31,093 nt of DNA from CAZAKZ01 sp964485695 (GTDB taxonomy: Bacteria > Planctomycetota > JAFGQW01). The notes below the pieces were generated by a model. That model worked only from the letters and a program-made list of their open reading frames with translations, was not told where the DNA came from and did not search any database. Positions 16,591 through 24,691 of the stretch are shown here, piece by piece (position 1 is the first letter of the stretch; every line of letters begins with the position of its first letter). The position numbers were made by a program, and so were the translations under genes. The stretch is taken from assembly GCA_964485695.1 (NCBI GenBank), contig CAZAKZ010000063.1, positions 1-31,093 of the forward strand, in the 5' to 3' direction.

Positions 16591-18390
16591 TTACTGCTTC
16601 ACCTCGACGAGACGGATGGACACACGGGTGCGGCAGGGTCCCAGCCCCGCGACGTCACGCACAGGCCCTTCTCCGAGGAGGCGGGTCGCACCCGACTCGA
16701 GGAGGAAGTCCTGTCTCCAGGTCACCTCTTGCTCGTCCGGGACCTCGAAGAGTCCAAAGTCAGAGCCCGGCCCTATCTGCCGGAATCCGAGAATGCTCCG
16801 GTCCACCAGGGAGAGTCGGACCCGACACGCTCCGGCCTCGGCCTCGACTCCCACCACTGCTTGCAGGCCGTCAAAGCAGAATTTCGTGATGGGATCTGAA
16901 GACTTGGACTCCTGGGCTACCTCGACGTCGTACTCCCCGACGTAGTTCTCTTCCACGCCGTTGAGGGCGAAACCCAGCCGGCCGCCGAGGCAGGGAATTC
17001 CGATGGGACCGCCCAGGGCCTGCCACACGGTGGCCGGATTGTTCAACGGCTTCGCCTCCCGGTGGATCTCCACCACGAAGTTCCGCTCGAGGTCTCGGGT
17101 GAAGTAGCGCACGAGGTTCCTGGCCGTGGCCAACTGACCGCTGGATCCCGAGAGAACCATGAACATGTTGTTCGCGAAACCTACCAGGGGCTTCTCGTCC
17201 CCCTGTCCCTTTCCTGCGGCATTGTGGACCAGTTCGAAGAGTTCGTCCGGCTCGTTGCAGAGACCCATCCGCACACCGGCCACGCCTTCATCCGTTCCCT
17301 TCAGGACCGGAATGCCGAACAGGCCGATGGGGATTACCGCCTGGCCGGCCACGGATTCAGGTACGGAGTCCAGCCGCCGTACCACCAGCAGGGCCCGGAG
17401 GCCCGGCCTCCGAGTTCCCCCCGGCTTCACCACGATGCCCCCCTCACCCGCAATACGGGCAGAAAAGGCGGTCTGGATCTGCTCCACCCGGACCCGTTCG
17501 ATCTTGAATCCGTTCACGATGAGATCCAGCTTCTCGGGGGGACTGGAGATCTCCCGGCGGGTGAAGAGGCAGAACAGGGCGAGGTCCTTGCCGTCCGGGC
17601 CGAGCAGTGGCAGGACGTTCAGATCGTGGCCCAGGGGAAGCCTGGCAACGACCGGGTCCATGATGGAGGATTTCTGGGCGATCTCCACATCCAGGTCCAG
17701 GAGCAGCCCCGGAGTCCGCCTCTTGCCGAAATGGATGTAATCTCCCGTTCGACCCCGGGCCTCGCCGGTGAAGAGGACCTTGCCGTGGTCCCCGGAAACC
17801 ACCCGCTTATACAGGGCCTCGGCCTCTCCCGGGTCGAGGTGGGAGGGGCGCTGCTCCCCGGTTCCTGCCTTTACCTCGTAGAGAAGGTACCGGTATTCGA
17901 ACCGAGGCGCCATGCACTGCTGCAGGTAAGCCACCCGCTTGCCGATGACGTTCAGCACCTTCCTCTTCTGCACGGCAAGGAGCGTGCCGTACCTGTAGTG
18001 GATCCTCGCCCCCTCGTTCTCCAGTTCCGCCTCATCGATGAGACCCCTTATGTCGTCGGCAAGGGCATCTCCATCCAGGGGCGAAGCTTCAAGGGCCGGA
18101 AACAGAGCCGCCAGCACGTCGCTTTTTTCATCCGTCTTTCTGGAGCTATAGGACTCGAGAAGCTCGGATGCACGCCAGTGTTCACCCAGCTTGCGCCCGA
18201 GGGGGGGAAAGATCGCCTCCCGATAGGGATCGACAAGAGAGTGTACGGAGTACTTGCGCAGCTCGTAACCAGCAGCGGTACGAAAGCCCGGGGCGGATCG
18301 GGGGGAAGTCGTATCATCGCCTTCACCGGCCGGACACACACACGTCAGGCAAAGGCACAGGGTCAGGACGTTTCCGAACAGAGTGGACAT
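16591..18390 (-). CDS. Exported protein with duplicated secretin-like core, sigma-operon member
   Basis: The 599-residue protein has a cysteine-rich signal peptide (cleavage near residue 21). I do not recognise a named family. Two halves seem to repeat one plan. A secretin N-domain-like segment (GTLLAVQKRKVLNVIGKRVAYL, then NNMFMVLSGSSGQLATARNL) is followed in each half by a beta-rich part. DVEIAQKSSIMDPVVARL in the first half corresponds to DVEVAQESKSSDPITKFCF in the second. This resembles the N1-type domains and beta-modules of type II secretins without the full channel domain. It begins 66 bases after the anti-sigma gene with a GGAGG site, so it is probably the third gene of that operon. 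It may be an envelope protein under the sigma factor's control. Confidence 0.75.
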   Translation of the reverse strand: MSTLFGNVLTLCLCLTCVCPAGEGDDTTSPRSAPGFRTAAGYELRKYSVHSLVDPYREAIFPPLGRKLGEHWRASELLESYSSRKTDEKSDVLAALFPALEASPLDGDALADDIRGLIDEAELENEGARIHYRYGTLLAVQKRKVLNVIGKRVAYLQQCMAPRFEYRYLLYEVKAGTGEQRPSHLDPGEAEALYKRVVSGDHGKVLFTGEARGRTGDYIHFGKRRTPGLLLDLDVEIAQKSSIMDPVVARLPLGHDLNVLPLLGPDGKDLALFCLFTRREISSPPEKLDLIVNGFKIERVRVEQIQTAFSARIAGEGGIVVKPGGTRRPGLRALLVVRRLDSVPESVAGQAVIPIGLFGIPVLKGTDEGVAGVRMGLCNEPDELFELVHNAAGKGQGDEKPLVGFANNMFMVLSGSSGQLATARNLVRYFTRDLERNFVVEIHREAKPLNNPATVWQALGGPIGIPCLGGRLGFALNGVEENYVGEYDVEVAQESKSSDPITKFCFDGLQAVVGVEAEAGACRVRLSLVDRSILGFRQIGPGSDFGLFEVPDEQEVTWRQDFLLESGATRLLGEGPVRDVAGLGPCRTRVSIRLVEVKQ

Positions 18391-18456
18391 GAAAATGCAC
18401 CTCCATGAAATTCACGATACGGACGGTATCTACATTCCAGGACTCAACAGTGAATA

Positions 18457-19707
18457 TCAACTCGTACGGGTGGATCGGTCCGGATCTTTATCGACCCGGC
18501 AGAGACGGCCGTGTATCTTCCTGCACAGGTCCCGGTCTCCTTTCCGGCGGCTCGACTGCACCCGGTCCTCCAGGATTTCCGACAGCTTTTTTTCCGCCTC
18601 GGGTGGCAGGCCCTCGAACCAGGTGCTCCCGCGCAACCGGATGTCCCAATACCGCGAGGCGGATTCCAGGTAGAGGTCGACCAGGAATGCGAGGGAGGCG
18701 TGGTCTCCGGTCTCCCGGGCCTGGGTCACGCAGACCTTCAGATCCGGATCAGGAAGCCCCTGGAGGCGGTCTACCTGATCTCGGCACCCGAGTGCCCCGA
18801 CAAGGGCGATGGGCTCCCCCTGCCTCCTGTCCTCTCTCCTCATCGAGGCCAGCTGTCGAGTGAACCGGGCATCCGACCGGAGAAGATCCACCATCTCCCG
18901 GCGGAATTTCCCCCGGCTCAAGAGCAGGATCCGGGCCGACATCATGCACCTGTCCGGGGTCATGAGGCCCCGCCGCACCTGGCTCAGAAGCCACCGGGAA
19001 GCCAGCAGCGCCAGGTCCTGCCCGGGAGTGAGGGGGCCTCCAATAGGTGAAACCGCCTCCCCCTTGGCCCAGGATTTCGGGTCCAGAATGCGGAGAACGT
19101 GGGCGGTCAGGATCTGCCGGGAGAGACCCGAAATCCGCTGCCCTTCCAGACAGGTTTTCACCTCTTGCCTTGTGAACTCCCTCTTCTTCGTCCAGGTGAA
19201 GGCGGCTCCCATTGGCAGGGCGATTCCGGTGGTCATCTCCTTCAGGCCGGGCACTGGATCGAGGGCTGTAGCCACGAGCCGGGAAGGCGGCTCGGGCGAA
19301 TCCGGCCCTTCCCCGGGCTTCAGTGCCTTGCCCAGGAACCAGAGCATAGGCAGCCCCACCGCAAAAACCACCACGGAAGCCGCCAGAAAGGCGATCCTCT
19401 TGCGGCGCGAGATGCGCCTGACACCGTGATCCACGACGGCTTCCTCCATCGTCAAGGACGTCTCCTCGGCGTCAAACACGGCGTCCAGGATCCGATCCGC
19501 GCTTTCCTCGGTCATGTCGGTGCGCGTCTGGGAGGCGAGGAGGGCGTCCAGGGACCGAGCCTGGTCGAGGGCCCGAGCACACCGGGGGCACGTCTTCAGG
19601 TGGACGGCTACTTCCGGTAGATCCTCCGCCGGCTCTCCGTCCAGAAAGGCCGAGAGAATCCGGTCTTCCAGATCGCATGCGTCGTGCGGTCTCATTTCCC
19701 CGGTCAT
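18457..19707 (-). CDS. Zinc-finger (ZAS) anti-sigma factor with large extracytoplasmic domain
   Basis: The 416-residue protein has the ZAS motif His36-x3-Cys40-x2-Cys43 (HLKTCPRC) in its N-terminal cytoplasmic domain. A single membrane helix lies at about 105-127, followed by a Pro-rich linker and roughly 270 residues outside. The outer part is helical and may contain HEAT-like repeats. ZAS anti-sigma factors bind and hold their ECF sigma factor at the membrane until a signal triggers release or proteolysis. The ATG overlaps the sigma gene stop by four bases (19704-19707), the standard coupling for such pairs. The large outer domain is much longer than in RseA-type proteins and is the probable sensor. 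Identity as an anti-sigma factor is strong from motif and position. Confidence 0.88.
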   Translation of the reverse strand: MTGEMRPHDACDLEDRILSAFLDGEPAEDLPEVAVHLKTCPRCARALDQARSLDALLASQTRTDMTEESADRILDAVFDAEETSLTMEEAVVDHGVRRISRRKRIAFLAASVVVFAVGLPMLWFLGKALKPGEGPDSPEPPSRLVATALDPVPGLKEMTTGIALPMGAAFTWTKKREFTRQEVKTCLEGQRISGLSRQILTAHVLRILDPKSWAKGEAVSPIGGPLTPGQDLALLASRWLLSQVRRGLMTPDRCMMSARILLLSRGKFRREMVDLLRSDARFTRQLASMRREDRRQGEPIALVGALGCRDQVDRLQGLPDPDLKVCVTQARETGDHASLAFLVDLYLESASRYWDIRLRGSTWFEGLPPEAEKKLSEILEDRVQSSRRKGDRDLCRKIHGRLCRVDKDPDRSTRTS

Positions 19708-20276
19708 AGCAGGTCTCCCATTCGTTGCCGGAGCTTTCTACGGGCGTCCATCACCGCGTTGCGGGATGCACCCTCACTCGTCTCCAGCGCTCTTGCGATT
19801 TCCGCGTATCCCCATCCCTCCACTGCTCTGAGATGCAGGGCGGTCCGCTGCCGGACCGGAAGCCGCTCCAGAGCCTCTTCCACCCGCCTGAGCAGGTCCC
19901 GGGTCGTGGCCTTCTCTACCGGGTCCCCTTCGAGGTGATCAGGAACGAGGTCGCTCAGCTCCACCTGCCCCGGAAGGGGCCTCGGCCCACCATAACGCCT
20001 GGGCTCCCGGGAGAGACGGTAGAGAATCCCCACGACCCACGACCGGAAGGAACAATCCCCGCGAAACGATCCCAGACCCCGATGGGTCCGGATCAATCCA
20101 TCCTGTAGCAGTTCCTCGGCACTGGATGCCCCGAGGCGCCTGCAAAGGGCGAGGAGGTTCCCCATGAGAGGTCGAACCAAGCGGTCAAAGGCCTGCCGAT
20201 CTCCGGCCCTGGCAGCGTGAAGGTCCGGCGACAGCTCGTTTGCCCGGGTCATTGTCTTTCGAGTAGTGAGGTTCAT
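19704..20276 (-). CDS. ECF RNA polymerase sigma factor (RpoE-like)
   Basis: The 190-residue protein has sigma region 2 at about 21-91 (AARAGDRQAFDRLV, AEELLQDGLIRTHRGLGSFRGDCSFRSWVVGILYRL). Region 4 is at about 126-187 (LERLPVRQRTALHLRAVEGWGYAEIARALETSEGASRNAVMDARRKLRQRM). There is no region 3, as in all ECF factors. The linker is Pro-rich and somewhat long. The ATG at 20276 has GGAG four bases upstream. It directs polymerase to envelope- or stress-type promoters and is coupled to the anti-sigma gene. ECF factors usually activate their own operon, but I could not identify a matching bipartite promoter by eye. Two hairpins lie upstream at 20315-20366. Confidence 0.95.
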   Translation of the reverse strand: MNLTTRKTMTRANELSPDLHAARAGDRQAFDRLVRPLMGNLLALCRRLGASSAEELLQDGLIRTHRGLGSFRGDCSFRSWVVGILYRLSREPRRYGGPRPLPGQVELSDLVPDHLEGDPVEKATTRDLLRRVEEALERLPVRQRTALHLRAVEGWGYAEIARALETSEGASRNAVMDARRKLRQRMGDLL

Positions 20277-20314
20277 TGGCTCCAGGGGAATGACCCCGGG
20301 GAGGGGGACCCTGT

Positions 20315-20366
20315 CACCGGGAAACCGGTTTTCCCGGTGGAAAATCGCTGGAGAATGCTGCTCCAG
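20315..20366. promoter_or_regulatory. Two adjacent hairpins upstream of the sigma operon
   Basis: CACCGGGAAA-ccggt-TTTCCCGGTG (20315-20339) is a perfect 10-bp dyad. Nine bases further on is CTGGAG-aatgctg-CTCCAG (20348-20366). They lie between the aminotransferase stop and the sigma start. With no U-run after either, they look more like an operator or leader structure than a terminator. Confidence 0.45.
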
Positions 20367-20394
20367 GGGGAATTCTACACCCCGAACGGGCCGA

Positions 20395-21717
20395 TCAACC
20401 CTTCTTCGCCTTCTTTCCGGGCAGGCCGTGCTTCACCACGTGCTCGAGGGCGTCTCCCAGCCGGTCCAGCTCCTCGAGGGTGGTGTAGACGTTCGGGGAG
20501 ACGCGGAGACCCTTGAACTCCGGGTGCTTCACCGAGGTGGTGAGGATGCGGTGCTCCTTCCAGAGCCAGGCGCTTAAGGCGCCGGGATCGATGCCGTCGA
20601 TGTCCACGGTGGCGATGCCGCAGGCAAAGCCGGGCTTCAGCGAGGTCTTCAACCGGGCGCGGTCGTGTTCCAGGATGCGCCGGGCCCAGTAGTCGCGAAG
20701 ATAGGTGAAGCGCGCCTCTTTCCGGGCCGGACCAATGCCCTGGTAGAAGGTGAGAGCCTCGGCAATACCGAGGTAGTGGGCCACGGAATGAGTTCCGATC
20801 TCCTCGAACTTGCGGATGTCGGCGTCCTTCTTCTCGTCCGCAGCCATGAGGGGCCAGACCGAAGGGATCTTGCTCCTGCGCACGTAGAGAAAGCCGGTGC
20901 CGTGGGGGGCGCCTAGCCACTTGTGCAGGCTCGAGGCGTAGAAGTCGCAGTCGAGGTCTGCCAGGGTGAAGTTGAAGTGGGCCAGAGCGTGGGCGCCGTC
21001 CACCAGAACCGGGACGTTCCGCCGGCGCGCCATGGCCACGATCTCCTTCAGCGGCAGGATCTGGCCGTTGTAGAAGACCATGTGGCACACAAGAATGAGG
21101 CGCGTGCGGGGCGTGATGTTCTCGCGAAAGCGCTCCACGATGCCGCCGGGATCCTCCTCCAGTCCCTTCATGGAGAACATCTTCAGCCGGATCTTCTCCC
21201 GCCGCTCTCGCTGCTTGAAGGTCGTGAGCATGCGTGGGTAGTCCCGGTCTGTGGTGAGCACCTCGTCCCCCGCCTTCAGGTCAATACCGAACTGGCAGAT
21301 CTGGAGGCTTTCCGAGGTATTCCGGGTGAGGGCCACCTCCTCGGGATCGCAACCGAACTGCCTGGCCAGGCGCTTCCGGACTCCCTCTCGCTGCGGGTCC
21401 TGGACCCGCCAGAGGGCGTAAGCCGGCGGTGCCGAGTTGGCGTAGTCCAGGTGCCGCTTCACCGCCTCCTGCACCATGGCCGGCGCCGGACTCACGCCCC
21501 CGTTGTTCAGATTGACGAGGCTGCGGTCCACAGTGTACGCCCGGGCCACCTCGGCCCAGAACGACTCGTCCCGGGCCAACTCCTCCGGGCTTCCCGACCA
21601 TGCGTTCAGGTCACTCACCCTGTCCGCGGCAAGGGCCAGGCGAGCGGGTTCCAGAAACACGCCGGCGGCCACGGCCATGACCGGCAGGGCGCCCAGGAAT
21701 TCACGACGACTCTGCAT
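20395..21717 (-). CDS. Tat-exported class V aminotransferase (isopenicillin-N-epimerase-like)
   Basis: The 440-residue protein starts with a twin-arginine signal (SRREFLGA, then a hydrophobic stretch to about residue 30). It is then a complete PLP fold-type I class V enzyme. Asp240 in PVLVDGAHA contacts the pyridine nitrogen, and Lys266 in SSLHKWLGAP is the Schiff-base lysine. LNNGGVSPAP and TRNTSESLQI are the usual substrate and phosphate segments. The closest named types are isopenicillin N epimerase and cysteine-desulfurase-like enzymes. The Tat signal means the cofactor is loaded in the cytoplasm and the folded enzyme works outside it. The substrate is not predictable and no pathway partner lies beside it. 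It is transcribed toward the sigma operon. Confidence 0.9.
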   Translation of the reverse strand: MQSRREFLGALPVMAVAAGVFLEPARLALAADRVSDLNAWSGSPEELARDESFWAEVARAYTVDRSLVNLNNGGVSPAPAMVQEAVKRHLDYANSAPPAYALWRVQDPQREGVRKRLARQFGCDPEEVALTRNTSESLQICQFGIDLKAGDEVLTTDRDYPRMLTTFKQRERREKIRLKMFSMKGLEEDPGGIVERFRENITPRTRLILVCHMVFYNGQILPLKEIVAMARRRNVPVLVDGAHALAHFNFTLADLDCDFYASSLHKWLGAPHGTGFLYVRRSKIPSVWPLMAADEKKDADIRKFEEIGTHSVAHYLGIAEALTFYQGIGPARKEARFTYLRDYWARRILEHDRARLKTSLKPGFACGIATVDIDGIDPGALSAWLWKEHRILTTSVKHPEFKGLRVSPNVYTTLEELDRLGDALEHVVKHGLPGKKAKKG

Positions 21718-22201
21718 CTCGACACCTCCTCTGTGGGGATAGCAACGGGGAGGGATTGTACTCGATGCAGGGGTCCGGGGACAGGCCCGGAAAGAGTGCT
21801 GAAAAATGTGTATACCCGTCCGGAAAAACCCCGAAAATAAGGCTGATGTAGGTCGGGAATCGACCTCCCGAACTATCCAGGTAATACCGAGATTTCCGCA
21901 ATGATGAGGTTCTCAGGGTGCGTAGCCCGGAGACCTTGATTCCTTAGTCGTTCCCATCCGCCCCTTTGCAGCGCGAAGTCAAAATAAGCGTGCAAGGGGC
22001 GGATCGGATATTTCTCTCCTCGCCTTCCGACCGGCACGCCTCCCTTTTCACATCTCCGGACACAAAAAAACCCCTCCGTCCCATTTCTTCATCGAAACGA
22101 CAAAAATCCGGGGCGGAAGGGCACTTTAGGATAGGAGCATTCCCTTATCGGGGCGGACCGCAAGATTCCTTTACCCGGATGTGTAAAAAATCCGGTCCGT
22201 C
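21718..22201. other. 484-bp intergenic region with several hairpins
   Basis: No gene is convincing here. Structures seen are overlapping dyads around GGTCG-ggaat-CGACC (about 21849-21863) and an 11-bp stem ATCCGCCCCTT/AAGGGGCGGAT (21956-21966 with 21994-22004). A third is CCGGAT-gtgtaaaaa-ATCCGG (22175-22195), just downstream of the peptidase gene. None is followed by a clear U-run in a gene's direction. The region also contains several A-tracts next to TCCGG. Confidence 0.4.
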
Positions 22202-22993
22202 TCAAAGTCGGATCGTGTCCGGGTGCAGAATGAAGGCCAGCAGCATGGAACCGTACAGGGCCCAGTTTTCTTCCACGGACCTGCCGGAGGCCCGGTCGGG
22301 AAGCTCCAGGGTAATGATGGGAATACCGAGGGTGACGCCCACGTACGAACCGAGGGACCCGGGCCGGGCGCCGAGTTTCTTCACGGGCAGGGAAACGTGG
22401 CGGTGCATGGCCTCAGCCAGATCCCTGGCCGGACCGTCGTGATCGATGCAGCCCAGGGGCTGGTGGATGCTCAGGACACGACAGGGCTCGAAGGCCTGGA
22501 TGAGGTCCATGAGCACCCGGCTCTCGGGCTCGGACAGTGCCCGGGGACCGTGGCGCTGGCCGGACTCGAAGTTGGCCGTGGGGTAGTTCCGGTTCAGGTC
22601 CACGCCGCGAGCGTTCCACCGGGTGCGGCGGGCCAGGCCGTCCGGATTCACGAGGGGACAGAGAACCACTCGCCGGCCGTCCAGCACCTCGGGATGGAGC
22701 GCCAGGTAGTGGCCCAGTCGCTTCACCAGCGGAGTGCCCGCCGGCTCATCGCCGTGGATCGTGGAAAAGACGAGCATCACCTCCGGGCCGCGGCCGTGGA
22801 TCTCGTAGTGGATGGGCCGCGATTCCACGGAGCGACCGGCCTCGACGGCCACGCCTTCGGGCACATCCACACGGACGCCCCGGGAGATGGGCCGGATCGA
22901 TTCGGGGGTCGGATGCCGGGAAAAGGTATCGGGAGAGTGACAGCCGAAGCAGAAGAAAAGCAGCAAGAACGCAGGTATTCTGAACATGGACAT
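22202..22993 (-). CDS. M14-family zinc carboxypeptidase-like lipoprotein (MpaA-like)
   Basis: The 263-residue protein has a hydrophobic N-terminus ending CFGC, probably a lipoprotein signal. The catalytic domain shows the M14 pattern: zinc ligands in STIHGDEPAG (His and Glu), substrate-binding NARGVDLNRNYP, the third zinc ligand in VLSIHQPLG and the catalytic Glu in IITLELPD. This set is closest to murein peptide amidase A (MpaA), which cleaves D-glutamate-meso-diaminopimelate bonds in peptidoglycan peptides. Here it would act in the periplasm, because of the signal, whereas E. coli MpaA is cytoplasmic. Two ATGs six bases apart (22993, 22987) could both serve as start. A cell-wall role is probable, the exact substrate inferred. 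Confidence 0.83.
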   Translation of the reverse strand: MSMFRIPAFLLLFFCFGCHSPDTFSRHPTPESIRPISRGVRVDVPEGVAVEAGRSVESRPIHYEIHGRGPEVMLVFSTIHGDEPAGTPLVKRLGHYLALHPEVLDGRRVVLCPLVNPDGLARRTRWNARGVDLNRNYPTANFESGQRHGPRALSEPESRVLMDLIQAFEPCRVLSIHQPLGCIDHDGPARDLAEAMHRHVSLPVKKLGARPGSLGSYVGVTLGIPIITLELPDRASGRSVEENWALYGSMLLAFILHPDTIRL

Positions 22994-23106
22994 CTCGCTT
23001 CACCGGAACCGTTCGGCGCGTGGGGCGGCAAGGAAGATCACGCGCGGACACATGGAAACAGCGCTCATTTTATCGGCGCGGGTGCCCACGTCCATGGAAA
23101 AGAGGT

Positions 23107-24678
23107 CTATCCGGGAACCCGGATCCGGACTCGGCCGACATAGTGGACCGAACGGTCTTGGTCCCGGACAGCGCACTCCAGCAGGATGCGAACGTCGGGA
23201 GCGTGCACCTCGTTCGAGACCCGCTTGCCGTTCACCAGGATCTCCACCGGCTTTGCGAGGTCGAACATCGCGGCGCTGAGTTCCACCTTGAAGGTCTTGA
23301 CGTTCCTGGTGGTGACCCGGATCGTGTTGCCCTCCACCACCGCCCGGATGGACCCGTAGGGCCTGGATCTCCGGAGGGCGGGCCGCGGCCGGGACCTGGG
23401 GAAAGCGCCGCTGTAGGAGAGCTCCTTTCCTTCCCTTTCCACCAGCACCTTCACCGCTTCGCCCGGCTTCTTCTTCCCGAGGACGCCCCGCAGGTCATTC
23501 AAATCCAGGACGTCCACCTCGTCGAGTCCCGTGATCACGTCGCCCGCCTCGAGGCCCAGGGTCTTCGCGAGGGAGCCGTCCGACACCGATTCGATGCGTA
23601 CGCCCACGCCCTCGTAGCTCTGGTCCAGGCGCACGCCCAGCACGACCCGCCCCCGGGTGATGCCGGGATTGAGGTCCGGGAAGACGTCCTGACCGCCGCT
23701 CCGGCCGAGGTTCGTGACGGTGAGCCACTGAACCCGGCCGCATTTCACGTCCGCGGTCTCCCACACCAGGGACCTGGCCAGGGGATCGCGGCGCACCTCC
23801 TGCATCCACTTCCAGATCCGGGGTCGTTCCGCCTCCATGTAGTCCGGCCGGTGCGGCACGTCCTCGTGCACGACGTAGGTCACGTTCGCGCCCGCCTTCT
23901 TCATCGCCTCGATGAGGGGGGTCACCATGGCGGCGGGGTAGAGGGTGTCCCGGCCCGTGTTGACCACGTAGAGGGGCCGGTTGCAGAGGTTTCGCAGGTG
24001 TACCTGGAGCCCCCCTGCCTGGGCCACGGCCACCAGGCCGTTCAGGGGAATGAATCCGGCAAAGACCGTGGGATGCGTGAGGCCGAGGTAGTAGGCCCCC
24101 GATCCGCCGTCCGAGAATCCGGTGGCGAAGATGCGATTCTCGTCGATGTTGTAGGTGCGCCTGAGGGAGGCGATGGAATCCAGGATGTTCAAGGCGCCGA
24201 CGTCCGTCCACCACTCCGCCCCTCGCTGTCCCTTGGGGATCATGAGAATGAAGTCGTGCATCTGCGCCAGCTTGCCGCAGTTGCCCTCCAGGTTCTTGAA
24301 GTACCGGTCCGGCACGAGGCGCGGCCGGGAGACCCCGCCGTGCATCTCCACGAGCAACGGGTAGCGCCGGGCCGGATCATAGGACTCCGGAATCCAGACC
24401 AGGTAGGGCCGCTTCACGTCGTCGCGGCACGTGTTTGCAAACCGCTGCCACCCGGTCTCCGCGCCCCCGGAATAGGTGCGCCCGCGCGCCAGGAGCCGCA
24501 GGACCTCGTTCACGTCGGGCTTCAGGGCGAGGATATCCTCGATGATCGCCTTCTGCACCTTCTTTTCCCGCGCCGCCAGGAGCCGCTGGATCAGGGGCTC
24601 CAGCTGTGGATCGCCGGCGGACACAGCCGCGGATAAGGCCAGGACCAGCAATACCGCAGCGGCCAGGATTCTGTTCAT
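23107..24678 (-). CDS. Exported alpha/beta-hydrolase (esterase) with C-terminal PDZ domain
   Basis: The 523-residue protein has a Sec signal peptide (cleavage near residue 21) and a helical lead-in. An alpha/beta-hydrolase of the PHB-depolymerase/feruloyl-esterase type covers about 85-300. The nucleophile is Ser189 in TGFSDGGSGAY. Asp244 (NTGRDTLYP) and His276 (EDVPHRP) complete a plausible triad, and the oxyanion segment is LLVEMHGG. A PDZ domain follows (about 344-424: GVGVRIESVSDGSLAKTLGLEAGDVI). After an Arg/Pro linker, a small beta domain of about 80 residues ends the protein. PDZ fused to a serine esterase suggests docking to a protein C-terminus. It starts 13 bases after the thioesterase stop, so they are probably one operon. 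Substrate unknown. Confidence 0.85.
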   Translation of the reverse strand: MNRILAAAVLLVLALSAAVSAGDPQLEPLIQRLLAAREKKVQKAIIEDILALKPDVNEVLRLLARGRTYSGGAETGWQRFANTCRDDVKRPYLVWIPESYDPARRYPLLVEMHGGVSRPRLVPDRYFKNLEGNCGKLAQMHDFILMIPKGQRGAEWWTDVGALNILDSIASLRRTYNIDENRIFATGFSDGGSGAYYLGLTHPTVFAGFIPLNGLVAVAQAGGLQVHLRNLCNRPLYVVNTGRDTLYPAAMVTPLIEAMKKAGANVTYVVHEDVPHRPDYMEAERPRIWKWMQEVRRDPLARSLVWETADVKCGRVQWLTVTNLGRSGGQDVFPDLNPGITRGRVVLGVRLDQSYEGVGVRIESVSDGSLAKTLGLEAGDVITGLDEVDVLDLNDLRGVLGKKKPGEAVKVLVEREGKELSYSGAFPRSRPRPALRRSRPYGSIRAVVEGNTIRVTTRNVKTFKVELSAAMFDLAKPVEILVNGKRVSNEVHAPDVRILLECAVRDQDRSVHYVGRVRIRVPG

Positions 24679-24691
24679 GACGACTCCTCTC

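Noticed and set aside
17062..18408. Plus-strand open frame opposite the 599-residue exported protein
   Set aside because: Translation is His/Gln/Pro-rich without domains. The minus-strand gene has a signal peptide and ribosome site.
23020..24636. Long plus-strand open frame over the PDZ-esterase gene
   Set aside because: It is a codon-bias shadow of the minus-strand esterase, which has a signal peptide, triad and PDZ domain.
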